This document shows positions 44,136-52,795 of a DNA stretch of 64,000 nucleotides, one piece after another. The translations under genes and the position numbers were made by a program. The first letter of the stretch is position 1; the number at the start of each line of letters is the position of its first letter. Below the pieces are notes generated by a model, which searched no databases, was not told the DNA's origin, and saw only the letters and a list, made by a program, of their open reading frames with translations. This DNA comes from Bacteroidota bacterium (GTDB lineage Bacteria; Bacteroidota; Bacteroidia; Flavobacteriales; Weeksellaceae), in assembly GCA_023458415.1 (NCBI GenBank), contig JAEWZO010000002.1, positions 1-64,000 of the forward strand. Direction: 5' to 3'.

Positions 44136-45260
44136 ATGGAAAATCTTTCACCGAAGCTGAAGCGGGCGGAATTTCACCTGCTAAAATTACATAAAAAAGA
44201 ACAACTCACCAAAAACACTTTCTCGCTGGAATTTTCTGTGCCGGAGCATTTGATGGCCAATTACCGCTATGATGCAGGGCAGTACGTAACGCTGAAATAT
44301 CTATCAAACGGTGAAATTTTCCTGAATGATTATTCAATCACTTCAGCGCCGCATGAAAATAAAATTTCGCTCGCCGTAAAAATAAATTCAGAGAAAAGCT
44401 CTACAAAAGATCTGTTCGAAAACTACAATATTGGTGATGAAATGGAAGTTTCGGAACCGAGAGGACGTTTTACGCTAATTTCGAAACCGCATGAATTCCG
44501 TACCATTTTAGGATTTGCGGGTGGAATCGGAATTACGCCTATATTGAGTCATTTCAAACATCTTCTGCATAGCGAACCTCGAACGAGGCTGTTTCTTTTT
44601 TATGGGAACAAAAGTTCTGAAGACATTATTTTCCATTATGAATTACAGGAACTGGCAGAAAAATACAGCGACAGACTGCAGGTTTTTTATTTCTTTTCAC
44701 AGGAAAAAAATGCTGATCAGCTTTTCAGCGGACGAATTAATGAACATAAACTGAAACTTATTATCAACCAGATTCTGCACTTGGATGATACTGACGAAGA
44801 AAGCACAATTTGGGATGCGGTAGATGAAGTTCTGATTTGCGGAAAAGGCGAGATGATCAGAAGTTTGGCTAATGCCTGTTTCGAAAATGGGATTCCGAAA
44901 AAGAATATTCATTTTGAACTTTTTGAAGAATTCAACGAAGATATTTACCCGCAGGAAAAAGAGTTTCCGCTGGTTGAAAATATTGAAACCGAGTTTAAAA
45001 TCTTCAACCAAAACTATACTACAACCCTAAATGATAACCGCACGAAACTATTGCAGCAATTGCTGATTCACAAGTTTCCAGTTCCATATTCCTGCAAATC
45101 GGGAATTTGCGGAATCTGTGAATGTATTTTAGAGGAAGGAGAAGTGGAACTGCTGGAAAATGAATACCTAACCGAATCCGAAGCAGGACAGGGAAGAATC
45201 CTGGCTTGTATGTCCGTCGTTTTAAGCAAAAAAATAAAAGTAAATTTCGATTTGTTTTAA
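44136..45260 (+). CDS. FAD/2Fe-2S oxidoreductase (PaaE-like)
   Basis: A 374-residue reductase. N-terminal FAD-binding domain with DYSITSAP near residue 66, an NAD(P)-binding part with ILGFAGGIGITPILSHF near residue 127 and EVLICGKGEMIRSL near residue 230, then a C-terminal plant-type ferredoxin domain with the cluster motif CKSGICGICEC near residue 320 and ILACMS. This order matches PaaE and related reductases that feed electrons to oxygenases. No paaABCD genes are near, so it may serve another oxygenase or the acyl-ACP desaturase; that is speculation. The SanA/YdcF gene begins at the next base after its stop. Confidence 0.88.
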   Translation: MENLSPKLKRAEFHLLKLHKKEQLTKNTFSLEFSVPEHLMANYRYDAGQYVTLKYLSNGEIFLNDYSITSAPHENKISLAVKINSEKSSTKDLFENYNIGDEMEVSEPRGRFTLISKPHEFRTILGFAGGIGITPILSHFKHLLHSEPRTRLFLFYGNKSSEDIIFHYELQELAEKYSDRLQVFYFFSQEKNADQLFSGRINEHKLKLIINQILHLDDTDEESTIWDAVDEVLICGKGEMIRSLANACFENGIPKKNIHFELFEEFNEDIYPQEKEFPLVENIETEFKIFNQNYTTTLNDNRTKLLQQLLIHKFPVPYSCKSGICGICECILEEGEVELLENEYLTESEAGQGRILACMSVVLSKKIKVNFDLF

Positions 45261-45881
45261 TTGAAGAAAGTACTCAGCATATTCAGAATATATTTCGCTC
45301 TGGTTGAAATCGGGGTGCTTTTGATGATTCTGGCCAATATCTGGGTTTTTGCGCTAACCAACGGAAGAACATATACCCGAATTTCCAAAATTCCTCCACG
45401 TGATACCGCACTCATTTTAGGAACCTCTCCCAAGATGATGTCCGGAATTGCCAATCCGTACTTTACGGCAAGAATGGATGCCGCTGCACTGCTTTTTCAT
45501 CACGGAAAGATTAAGAGAATTATTGTTAGTGGTGAAAAATCACAAGGTTATGATGAACCTGCCGCGATGAAAAGATATTTGATTTATCAGGAAGGAGTTC
45601 CGGAAAATATCATTACTGAAGATCCAAAAGGCTACAAAACCCAAATCAGCATTCGGCGTTGCAAAGAAGTCTACAAACAGGAAAATGTGATTATTGTTTC
45701 ACAGGGATTTCATAATCTGCGTGCGTTATTTTTTGCGCGTAATAACCAAATGAATGCATTGGCTTTTGATGCACAGGATATCAGTAAACCTGAAAGTTTC
45801 TACAGAAATCAGTCGAGAGAATTTTTGGCGAGAGTTCTTGCAGTTGTTTATTATCTTTTTGGTATTGAACCGGAAAAGTAA
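45261..45881 (+). CDS. SanA/YdcF-family membrane protein (DUF218)
   Basis: A 206-residue protein with one N-terminal membrane helix (IYFALVEIGVLLMILANIWVFAL) and a DUF218 domain: ALILGTSPKM near residue 51, ARMDAAALLFHHGKIKRIIVSGEKS, IITEDPKGYKTQISIRRCKEV, VSQGFHNLRALFFAR. E. coli SanA affects envelope permeability to vancomycin at high temperature; biochemical function is unknown. The start is TTG directly after the upstream stop codon, implying translational coupling. Confidence 0.85.
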   Translation: MKKVLSIFRIYFALVEIGVLLMILANIWVFALTNGRTYTRISKIPPRDTALILGTSPKMMSGIANPYFTARMDAAALLFHHGKIKRIIVSGEKSQGYDEPAAMKRYLIYQEGVPENIITEDPKGYKTQISIRRCKEVYKQENVIIVSQGFHNLRALFFARNNQMNALAFDAQDISKPESFYRNQSREFLARVLAVVYYLFGIEPEK

Positions 45882-45920
45882 AAGTTTTCCCCGATTTGCC
45901 GAGGCGAAAACTTAAAATCT

Positions 45921-45928
45921 TATATTTG
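45921..45928 (+). promoter_or_regulatory. TAnnTTTG -7 box for udk
   Basis: TATATTTG, 16 nt before the udk ATG. Confidence 0.65.
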
Positions 45929-45944
45929 TAAAAACAAAAGAATA

Positions 45945-46562
45945 ATGCTCGTAATCGGAATTGCAGGCGGTACCGGATCCGGAAAAACAACAGTGGTAGA
46001 AAAAATTGTGCAGCAACTTGATGTTGAAGGCATGAATATCCTTTCTCAGGACAATTACTATCATGACAATCAACACCTTACACTTTCAGAAAGAGAGGCT
46101 CTGAATTACGACCATCCAAAATCCATCGATTTTGATCTTTTGTTGGAGCATGTAAGAATGCTGAAAAATCATCGGTCGATCGAGCAGCCAGTGTATAGTT
46201 TCGTAACGCACTCCAGAACCGGTGACCACGTTCTTATCGAACCAAAAAATGTTTTGGTTGTGGAAGGAATTTTGGTTCTGACCAATAAAGAACTTTTGAA
46301 AGAATTTGACCTGAAAGTATTTGTTCATGCAGATTCCGACGAAAGACTTATTCGTAGAATCCGTCGCGATACACAGGAAAGAGGCCGTGATCTTACCGAA
46401 GTTCTTCACCGCTATCAAACTACTTTAAAACCGATGCATCAGGAATTTATCGAACCTTCTAAAAACGAAGCTGATCTAATCATTCCAAATATGCGTCAGA
46501 ACACGGTTGCCATTGATTTTCTGTCTACCGTGATCAATAACCAACTCAAAAAAGCACACTGA
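45945..46562 (+). CDS. udk: Uridine kinase
   Basis: A 205-residue P-loop kinase phosphorylating uridine (and cytidine) in pyrimidine salvage. Visible: Walker A GGTGSGKTTVV near residue 8, LSQDNYYHD near residue 34, NYDHPKSIDFDLL near residue 53, and RIRRDTQERGRD near residue 137. Full length. ftsB/divIC and mutA follow with gaps of 2 nt each, suggesting one transcript. Confidence 0.96.
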   Translation: MLVIGIAGGTGSGKTTVVEKIVQQLDVEGMNILSQDNYYHDNQHLTLSEREALNYDHPKSIDFDLLLEHVRMLKNHRSIEQPVYSFVTHSRTGDHVLIEPKNVLVVEGILVLTNKELLKEFDLKVFVHADSDERLIRRIRRDTQERGRDLTEVLHRYQTTLKPMHQEFIEPSKNEADLIIPNMRQNTVAIDFLSTVINNQLKKAH

Positions 46563-46564
46563 AA

Positions 46565-46918
46565 ATGGAAGAATTAATTAAAGATATCAAGCCGAAATCT
46601 CCAACGGTGAAGTTTCTTCAGAAATACATTCTCAACAAGTATTTCATCACCATTTTTCTGTTTTTGGTCTGGATGATTTTCTTCGACAGCACTTCTTTTC
46701 TGGTTGTTAATGAAATGAACCGTGAAGTGAACAAATACGAAGAGCAGCTTGCTTACTACAAATCTGAATACGAAAAGAACGACCGCTTTTACAAAACTTT
46801 AATGAATAATAAAGACGAGAAAGAAAAATTCGCGCGCGAAAATTATTTCATGAAAAAACCGAATGAAGAAATTTTCATTCTCGTGGTCGACAGTACAACA
46901 ATTACGAAAAAACAATAG
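46565..46918 (+). CDS. Septum formation initiator family protein (FtsB/DivIC-like)
   Basis: A 117-residue bitopic protein with one membrane helix (YFITIFLFLVWMIFFD, residues ~27-42) followed by a coiled coil (NREVNKYEEQLAYYKSEYEKN) and the conserved ENYFMKKPNEEIFILV end of the DivIC/FtsB family. The family bridges FtsL and FtsQ in the divisome. It lies 2 nt after udk and 2 nt before mutA. Confidence 0.9.
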   Translation: MEELIKDIKPKSPTVKFLQKYILNKYFITIFLFLVWMIFFDSTSFLVVNEMNREVNKYEEQLAYYKSEYEKNDRFYKTLMNNKDEKEKFARENYFMKKPNEEIFILVVDSTTITKKQ

Positions 46919-46920
46919 CA

Positions 46921-48087
46921 ATGTTTCCGAAAATTTCGCCTCAGGATTGGGAAAACCTGGTTCAGAAACAAATGAAAACTGAAGACATCTACGATGTTCT
47001 TAAAAAAGAAAACACCGAAGGAATTACTGTAAAACCATATTACAGCGACGTAAAAACTCCTTTGAAAAATCTTCCGAAAGTTGAGGAATCCACACATTTG
47101 GTTTCCGATTACCACACTGATTTGGAAGAAAATGTTTTTGCTTTTGTACTGAATGAGAATGTAGAAAATCTTGAAGAAAAAGCCATTTTCATCAACAATA
47201 CCGATCTCGCTGCACATCTCAAAACAGAGGAAGGCAACAAATATTTCTCGCTGATTGACATTTTCTCTGATGACGAGAAAGGAGAAATCAATGAAAATTT
47301 AGGTCATGAACTGATGGCAAAATCTTTCGACAGAAATCTCTGCATTGATGTTTCGCTGCACCAAAATTCCGGTGCTTCAATTGTTCAGCAGTTGGCATTC
47401 GCACTGGCCAAAGCGAAGGATTTAACGGAAGTTTTCGGTGCCAATATTTTGAAAGATTTAGTTTTTAGATTTTCAGTTGGTGGAAATTACTTCTTCGAAA
47501 TCGCGAAAATCAGAGCATTTAAATTGCTTTTTAACCAACTTTCAAAAGAATTTGGCTTGAATGAAGTTCCTTTTATTTTTGCTGAAACTTCTTTACGAAA
47601 TAAATCTAAAGCAGATCCTGAAAATAATCTGATTCGCTCTACACTGGAACTTTCTGCAGCCATGATTGGTGGAGCAGATGCTGTATACACGAACAATTTT
47701 AAGATTGAAGGAATAGATGAGCTTTCGTCTGAAATTTCTTTCAAACAACAGATAATTTTGGCTTATGAAAGCATTATCAACGTTTTTGACGATGCCGGAA
47801 ACGGAAGCTATTATATTGAAGATATTACGCAGCAGTTTGCTGAAAAATCCTGGAAAGTTTTTCTTGAAACCGAAGACAATGGAGGATATTGCGAAATGCT
47901 GAAAAAAGGAGAAATTCAGAAGATGGTTTACGAACATGCTTTGACAGAACAGCAATGGGTGGAAGAAGGAAAACAGAAAATCATCGGCGTTAATTTGTAT
48001 CCGAAAGTAGAAAAAACCAAAGATGCAGATGCACTTTATTCTGAGAAAGAACTTCGTGCAGTTCGCCTTTCCGAAATGTTTGAATAA
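46921..48087 (+). CDS. mutA: Methylmalonyl-CoA mutase small subunit
   Basis: A 388-residue TIM-barrel protein related to the non-catalytic small subunit of heterodimeric methylmalonyl-CoA mutase: VSLHQNSGASIVQQLAFALAKA near residue 140, FRFSVGGNYFFEIAKIRAFKLLF near residue 180, MIGGADAVYTNNF near residue 245, and NGSYYIEDITQQFAEKSWKVF near residue 298. It has no cobalamin-binding domain. The large catalytic subunit gene (mutB), normally immediately downstream, is not here: a THUMP-like methyltransferase gene follows instead. It is shorter than many MutA proteins (450-600 residues). Confidence 0.88.
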   Translation: MFPKISPQDWENLVQKQMKTEDIYDVLKKENTEGITVKPYYSDVKTPLKNLPKVEESTHLVSDYHTDLEENVFAFVLNENVENLEEKAIFINNTDLAAHLKTEEGNKYFSLIDIFSDDEKGEINENLGHELMAKSFDRNLCIDVSLHQNSGASIVQQLAFALAKAKDLTEVFGANILKDLVFRFSVGGNYFFEIAKIRAFKLLFNQLSKEFGLNEVPFIFAETSLRNKSKADPENNLIRSTLELSAAMIGGADAVYTNNFKIEGIDELSSEISFKQQIILAYESIINVFDDAGNGSYYIEDITQQFAEKSWKVFLETEDNGGYCEMLKKGEIQKMVYEHALTEQQWVEEGKQKIIGVNLYPKVEKTKDADALYSEKELRAVRLSEMFE

Positions 48088-48092
48088 AAAAA

Positions 48093-49244
48093 ATGTCAAA
48101 TTTCGAACTGATTACAGCTCCGGAAGTACAACAATTTATCAATGCAAATCTCAACGCAGATTTGCATTCTTTGTTACTTAAAAAATCGCCGTTCGAAAAT
48201 GTTTCAGTGCAAGAAATTGTGCAACAGATTCGCGGTAAGAATGTTGCTGCAAAAAAGTTTCCGTTTCTTTTGGAAGATGGTATCTTATTTCCACCGAATC
48301 TCAACCTCGAACAGGCATCTTCACAGGCGACTGCTGAATACAAGGCAAAAAATCTTTCCGGTAAATCTTATTTGGATTTAACCACCGGATTTGGAATTGA
48401 CAGTTATTTTCAATCACAAAATTTTTCAGAAATAACTTTGGTGGAACAGAATGTTGAACTTTCTAAAACCGTTCAGCATAACTGGAAAATTCTTGATAGA
48501 AAAGCAGAATTCATTTCTGGAACACTGGAAAGTTTTCTTGCTGAAAATAACAAAAAGTTTGATACAGTTTACCTCGATCCGGCGAGAAGAGATGAAGAAA
48601 AAAACAAGAAATTCCTGTTAGAAGATTTATCTCCCAATCTTCTTGAAATTTGGGACAGTTTATCAGAAATTGCAGACAAAATAATTATCAAACTTTCCCC
48701 ACTCATCGATATTTCTTATTTAATTTCTGAGTTAAAAGATGTCGCGGAAATAAAAATCATCGGAGTGAAAAATGAAGTGAAGGAAGTTGTTGTTTACATA
48801 ATTCCCGGTTCAGAACAGGAACCACTGATAACAGCAATAAATCTTCAAAGTAATGACGCAGAGTTTTCTTTCACGCGAAGTGATGAAAATGCTGCAAATT
48901 CCGTTTTTTCAGAGCCGGTGACTTTTCTTTATATTCCAAACAGTGCAGTCCTGAAATCTGGAGGTTTTAATTTGGTTTCTGAAAAATTCGGTCTGAATAA
49001 ACTTCATCCCAACACGCACTTCTACACATCAGATAATTTTGTTGAAAATTTTCCCGGTCGAATATTAAAAAATGAAATCATTAATCCTGCTTCAATTAAA
49101 GGCGGAAAATTTAATATCATTTCCAAAAATCATCCGCTGAAACCGGAAGAAATCAAGAAAAAATACAAAATTACAGATGGCGGAGATCAGTATTTAATTT
49201 TCACACAGTCGGTGAAGGGAAAAGTTGTCCTAAAATCCGAATAA
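48093..49244 (+). CDS. Class I SAM-dependent methyltransferase with THUMP-like domain
   Basis: A 383-residue protein. N-terminal helical part, then a Rossmann methyltransferase: SYLDLTTGFGIDSYFQSQNF near residue 92 (SAM motif), LVEQNVELSKTVQHNW, and YLDPARRDEEKNKK near residue 158. The C-terminal ~100 residues (SGGFNLVSEKFGLNKLHPNTHFYTS, NHPLKPEEIKKKYKITDGGDQYLIF) form the THUMP-like region that suggests an RNA substrate. 5 nt after mutA. Exact target unknown. Confidence 0.85.
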   Translation: MSNFELITAPEVQQFINANLNADLHSLLLKKSPFENVSVQEIVQQIRGKNVAAKKFPFLLEDGILFPPNLNLEQASSQATAEYKAKNLSGKSYLDLTTGFGIDSYFQSQNFSEITLVEQNVELSKTVQHNWKILDRKAEFISGTLESFLAENNKKFDTVYLDPARRDEEKNKKFLLEDLSPNLLEIWDSLSEIADKIIIKLSPLIDISYLISELKDVAEIKIIGVKNEVKEVVVYIIPGSEQEPLITAINLQSNDAEFSFTRSDENAANSVFSEPVTFLYIPNSAVLKSGGFNLVSEKFGLNKLHPNTHFYTSDNFVENFPGRILKNEIINPASIKGGKFNIISKNHPLKPEEIKKKYKITDGGDQYLIFTQSVKGKVVLKSE

Positions 49245-49271
49245 AGTTTTGTGCAAAACAGCAATAATTCT

Positions 49272-49279
49272 TACTTTTG
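49272..49279 (+). promoter_or_regulatory. TAnnTTTG -7 box for the OmpA-like gene
   Basis: TACTTTTG, 19 nt before the ATG at 49299. Confidence 0.65.
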
Positions 49280-49298
49280 GTCATTCAAAAATTTCAGA

Positions 49299-49958
49299 AT
49301 GAGAAAAATTGTATTAGGTTTTGCTGCAGCTGCACTAGTATTGAGCTGTAAGAAAGTTCCAAAAGGTTCTAACTACGGCGTTATTCCGTTGGAAGAAGGT
49401 GTTGAAAGATATGATTCTTACGAAACCCGCGGTGGTAGAGCACACGGAACAGATTCTGCCGGAGTTCACAATAATGCATCAAGAACAGCTGTTGAAGTGG
49501 ATGTAAACGGTACAAAACTGAAAGCATATCAAGGTGGATTGGAGCAAACTATGGTTGGTTTTCTTTCTGCAGGAAGCTACACCAATGCAGCAGACGACAA
49601 TGCTTTGAAAGACAGATGGTACGATTTCGATAACGTAAATTTCAAAATGGGATCTACCAACCAACTGGAAGCAGGTTCTGCAGAACAGCTTTCCAACCTT
49701 GCTGCGATTCTGAAAGCATATCCTGATGCAAAAATTAAAATTGGTGGTTACACAGACAAAACCGGCGACGAAGCGGTAAACAAATCTATTTCTCAGGGAA
49801 GAGCCGATTTTATTAAGTCTGAACTTACAAAACTTGGAGTTGGAGCACAGGTTATTACTGCTGAAGGCTACGGAAGTCAATATGCAACAGTTCCAGCAGA
49901 AGCTTCTGATGCAGAAAGAGCCGTAGACCGTAAAATGGCAGTTAGATTTACAAAATAA
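49299..49958 (+). CDS. OmpA-family outer-membrane lipoprotein (Pal-like)
   Basis: A 219-residue lipoprotein: MRKIVLGFAAAALVLSC is a signal peptide with a lipobox (LVLSC, Cys17). The C-terminal ~115 residues are an OmpA/MotB-type peptidoglycan-binding domain: VNFKMGSTNQLEAGSAEQLSNLAAIL, IKIGGYTDKTGDEAVNKSISQGRADFIKSEL, AEGYGSQY, and RAVDRKMAVRF (the conserved Asp and Arg that hold diaminopimelate). It probably anchors the outer membrane to peptidoglycan. ATG 49299 follows its own promoter, which excludes the upstream in-frame start at 49251. Confidence 0.93.
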   Translation: MRKIVLGFAAAALVLSCKKVPKGSNYGVIPLEEGVERYDSYETRGGRAHGTDSAGVHNNASRTAVEVDVNGTKLKAYQGGLEQTMVGFLSAGSYTNAADDNALKDRWYDFDNVNFKMGSTNQLEAGSAEQLSNLAAILKAYPDAKIKIGGYTDKTGDEAVNKSISQGRADFIKSELTKLGVGAQVITAEGYGSQYATVPAEASDAERAVDRKMAVRFTK

Positions 49959-49982
49959 TAATATTTAGTTCGATAAAAGCGA

Positions 49983-50012
49983 AATGTCTTGCAACAGCAA
50001 GGCATTTTTTTT
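49983..50012 (+). terminator. Terminator after the OmpA-like gene
   Basis: A 10-bp stem AATGTCTTGC (49983-49992) / GCAAGGCATT (49997-50006) with one G-U pair, followed by a T run. Confidence 0.82.
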
Positions 50013-50042
50013 ATTTTTACGGAATACCCTAAAATTTTAGAA

Positions 50043-51425
50043 ATGCAGGAAACATTAAACTACATTCAGGAAAACAAACAAAGATACGTTGACGAACTTT
50101 TCGAACTTTTGAAAATTGCTTCCATTTCAGCTGATCCGGCTTATAAAGATGAAGTCTTGAAATGCGCCGAAGTTTGCGCCGATCATTTAAGAAATGCAGG
50201 AGCAGATAATGTTGAAGTATCTCAAACCAAAGGTTATCCTATTGTTTTCGGTGAAAAAATAATCGATAAAAATCTTCCAACGGTTTTGGTTTATGGACAT
50301 TACGATGTACAACCTCCGGATCCGCTTGATTTATGGACAAAACCTCCGTTTGAACCTTATATTGAAAAAACTGATTTGCATCCCGACGGTGCCATTTTCG
50401 CGCGTGGTTCCGCAGACGACAAAGGACAGTTCTTCATGCACATCAAAGCATTTGAAGCGATGATGAAAACCAGCGGTGTTCCGTGCAATGTAAAATTCAT
50501 TCTGGAAGGTGAGGAAGAAGTGGGTTCCGTAAGTTTAGCCGATTGGGTAAAGGAAAACAAAGAAAAACTTGCGTGCGACTGCATTCTTATTTCAGATACA
50601 AGTCTTTATTCTACAGAGCAGCCAACCGTAACTACTGGTCTTCGTGGATTAAGTTATGTAGAAGTTGAAGTGGAAGGTCCGAACAGAGATTTACATTCCG
50701 GACTTTACGGCGGTGCAGTACCGAATCCGATTCATGTATTGAGCAGGATGATTGCGCAACTGATTGATGAAGAAGGCCACATCACGATTGATGGTTTCTA
50801 CGACAATGTTCTCGTAGTTTCTGATGAAGAGCGTGCAGAAATGAACAAACTGAAGGACGACAAGGAAGAGTTCAAAAAATCTATCGGTTTGGAAGGAGTA
50901 GAAGGTGAGAAAGGTTATACCACTTTGGAAAGAACATCGATTCGTCCAACTTTAGACTGCAACGGAATTTGGGGCGGTTACACAGGCGAAGGTGCAAAAA
51001 CGGTTATTCCATCCAAAGCATTTGCAAAAATTTCCATGAGGTTGGTTCCTTATCAAACACCAGACGAAATCACGGAAAAATTCACAAAATATTTTGAGAA
51101 AATTGCTCCGGATAATGTTCGCGTAAAAGTTAATCCGCATCATGGTGGAATGCCTTACGTTTTACCGAGTGATACGAAAGAATTTATCGCAGCAAGAAAA
51201 GCGATGGAATCTGCATTCGGAAAAGAAGTTCTTCCATTCAGAAGTGGCGGAAGTATTCCGATTACAGCAATGTTTGAAGAAGTTTTGGGCGCAAAATCTG
51301 TATTGATGGGATTCGGCTTAAGCTCCGATGCTATTCACTCACCAAACGAGCATTTCGGATTGTTCAATTTCTACAAAGGAATCGAAAGTATTCCACTGTT
51401 TTTTGAAAACTATACAAAAGGCTAA
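50043..51425 (+). CDS. M20-family dipeptidase
   Basis: A 460-residue zinc peptidase of the CNDP/DapE-like dipeptidase group. Visible metal-site motifs: VYGHYDVQPPDPLDLWTKPPF near residue 82 (His and catalytic Asp), ARGSADDKGQFFMHIKAF near residue 120, ILEGEEEVGSVSL near residue 155 (catalytic Glu pair), and SPNEHFGLFNF near the C-terminus (final His). It has no signal peptide, so it is cytoplasmic peptide turnover. ATG 50043 lies after the terminator, which excludes an upstream in-frame start. The next gene starts 2 nt later. Confidence 0.95.
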   Translation: MQETLNYIQENKQRYVDELFELLKIASISADPAYKDEVLKCAEVCADHLRNAGADNVEVSQTKGYPIVFGEKIIDKNLPTVLVYGHYDVQPPDPLDLWTKPPFEPYIEKTDLHPDGAIFARGSADDKGQFFMHIKAFEAMMKTSGVPCNVKFILEGEEEVGSVSLADWVKENKEKLACDCILISDTSLYSTEQPTVTTGLRGLSYVEVEVEGPNRDLHSGLYGGAVPNPIHVLSRMIAQLIDEEGHITIDGFYDNVLVVSDEERAEMNKLKDDKEEFKKSIGLEGVEGEKGYTTLERTSIRPTLDCNGIWGGYTGEGAKTVIPSKAFAKISMRLVPYQTPDEITEKFTKYFEKIAPDNVRVKVNPHHGGMPYVLPSDTKEFIAARKAMESAFGKEVLPFRSGGSIPITAMFEEVLGAKSVLMGFGLSSDAIHSPNEHFGLFNFYKGIESIPLFFENYTKG

Positions 51426-51427
51426 TC

Positions 51428-51865
51428 GTGAAGGGAAAAATTAGATTTAAACTCAACAAAGATTTTTTCTTTAATAAAAGAAAATACGGGATTTTTGTTA
51501 ACGGTACACATGCAGGAGATCTTTCGAACAGAAATTTGGAATTGGACGTTACAGAAAATTATGGGTTACATCAAATAGAAATAGTAGGTAAAAATTACAT
51601 CAAAAAATTTGATTTAAACATTGGTCCGGCTAATGTAATCAATCCTGTCTATGTTTCACACAGCATCCCTTCCGGAATTAAAACTCCAAAGTTGGTACAG
51701 GCTTTTTTGATTATTCTGTTCATCGCAATTTTCGTCTATTATATTGCTGTTAAAGAGCAGATACCAAATTATCTTTTAGCTCTTGTCATCTTTTTTTCGG
51801 TTTTCTTACTGAGGGAAAACGAAAAAGAATTCAAAATTCATCTTAAAAGATTTTCGTTGTCTTAG
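51428..51865 (+). CDS. Hypothetical protein with beta-rich N-terminus and two membrane helices
   Basis: A 145-residue protein not recognised as a family. The first ~85 residues look like a small beta sandwich (FKLNKDFFFNKRKYGIFVNGTHAGDLSNRNLELDVTENYGLHQIEIVGKNYIKKFDLNIG). Two hydrophobic helices follow (LVQAFLIILFIAIFVYYIAV and YLLALVIFFSVFLLREN). The start is GTG, 2 nt after the dipeptidase stop, so the two are probably coupled. A terminator follows. Confidence 0.65.
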   Translation: MKGKIRFKLNKDFFFNKRKYGIFVNGTHAGDLSNRNLELDVTENYGLHQIEIVGKNYIKKFDLNIGPANVINPVYVSHSIPSGIKTPKLVQAFLIILFIAIFVYYIAVKEQIPNYLLALVIFFSVFLLRENEKEFKIHLKRFSLS

Positions 51866-51876
51866 TTTTAATAAAT

Positions 51877-51905
51877 AAACGCTTCTTAAAAGCAGCGTTT
51901 TTTTG
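51877..51905 (+). terminator. Terminator after the dipeptidase unit
   Basis: A stem AAACGCT (51877-51883) / AGCGTTT (51894-51900) followed by T residues. Confidence 0.75.
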
Positions 51906-51917
51906 TATTTTTAAAAA

Positions 51918-52625
51918 ATGGAAAATAAAGTAGCTTACATTACAGGCGGAACCAAAGGAATAGGTTTCGGAATTGCTAAAACACTTCTTGACGCAGGAAT
52001 AAATATTGCCATTTCCGGAAGAAAAGCTGAAGATGCAGAACGCGCAGCAAAAGAGCTTTCAGCCGACAGCAGCAAAGTGCTCGGAATTGCTTCTGATGTT
52101 AGAAATTATGATGATGAAAAAAATGCAGTTCAACTGATTACAGAAAAATTCGGCAGGCTCGATTATGTGATTGCCAATGCAGGTTTAGGAATTTTTAGTC
52201 CAATTGACGAAATGTCTTTGGAAGACTGGGACACCATGATTGAAACCAATCTTACCGGCGTTTTTCATACGTTGAAAGCCAGCGTTGAGGAGTTGAAAAA
52301 AACGGAAGGTTATTACATTTCCATTGCGAGTTTGGCCGGAACCAACTTTTTTGAAAACGGATCGGGTTACAACGCCTCCAAGTTTGGTGTGGTTGGTTTT
52401 ACGCAGGCTGCGATGCTTGATTTAAGAAAGCATAATGTAAAAGTTTCGGTAATTCTTCCTGGCTCTGTTTCCACGTATTTCAACGGAAACGAGCCTTCGG
52501 AAAAAGATTTCTGGAAGATTCAGCCTGAAGACATAGGAAATCTCGTTTTGGATATTTTTAAAATGAATCCTCGTACGCTTCCGAGCAAAATAGAAATTCG
52601 TCCTTTACGTCCGGGAGGAAAATAA
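51918..52625 (+). CDS. Short-chain dehydrogenase/reductase (SDR)
   Basis: A 235-residue classical SDR: cofactor motif TGGTKGIGFGIAKT near residue 9, NAG (IANAGLGIF) near residue 87, catalytic Ser in ISIASLAG, and YNASKFG near residue 150 (Tyr/Lys). Substrate is unknown. It lies between two terminators, so it is a stand-alone transcript just upstream of the etf operon promoter. Confidence 0.93.
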   Translation: MENKVAYITGGTKGIGFGIAKTLLDAGINIAISGRKAEDAERAAKELSADSSKVLGIASDVRNYDDEKNAVQLITEKFGRLDYVIANAGLGIFSPIDEMSLEDWDTMIETNLTGVFHTLKASVEELKKTEGYYISIASLAGTNFFENGSGYNASKFGVVGFTQAAMLDLRKHNVKVSVILPGSVSTYFNGNEPSEKDFWKIQPEDIGNLVLDIFKMNPRTLPSKIEIRPLRPGGK

Positions 52626-52673
52626 TTTTTGCATCAGTAAATATTTTGATTCTTCAGCTAAATAAAATGTAAG

Positions 52674-52702
52674 AACACCTCATTTTTTGGGGTGTTTTTT
52701 TT
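52674..52702 (+). terminator. Terminator after the SDR gene
   Basis: A stem AACACC (52674-52679) / GGTGTT (52691-52696) followed by a T run. Confidence 0.75.
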
Positions 52703-52737
52703 ATATTTAATGCATTGAATATCAAAAGATAAAAATA

Positions 52738-52751
52738 CTATGCATGCATAG
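52738..52751. promoter_or_regulatory. Predicted MarR operator in the etfBA promoter
   Basis: A perfect 14-bp palindrome CTATGCATGCATAG sharing the 12-bp core with the two sites upstream of marR. It lies 12 nt upstream of the -7 box, over the -33 region. Confidence 0.65.
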
Positions 52752-52763
52752 CACTTTTTTCAT

Positions 52764-52771
52764 TATCTTAG
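52764..52771 (+). promoter_or_regulatory. Probable -7 box (TAnnTTAG variant) for etfBA
   Basis: TATCTTAG, one mismatch from TAnnTTTG, 24 nt before the etfB ATG. Confidence 0.5.
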
Positions 52772-52795
52772 CGAACATTAAATAAAATTATACCT

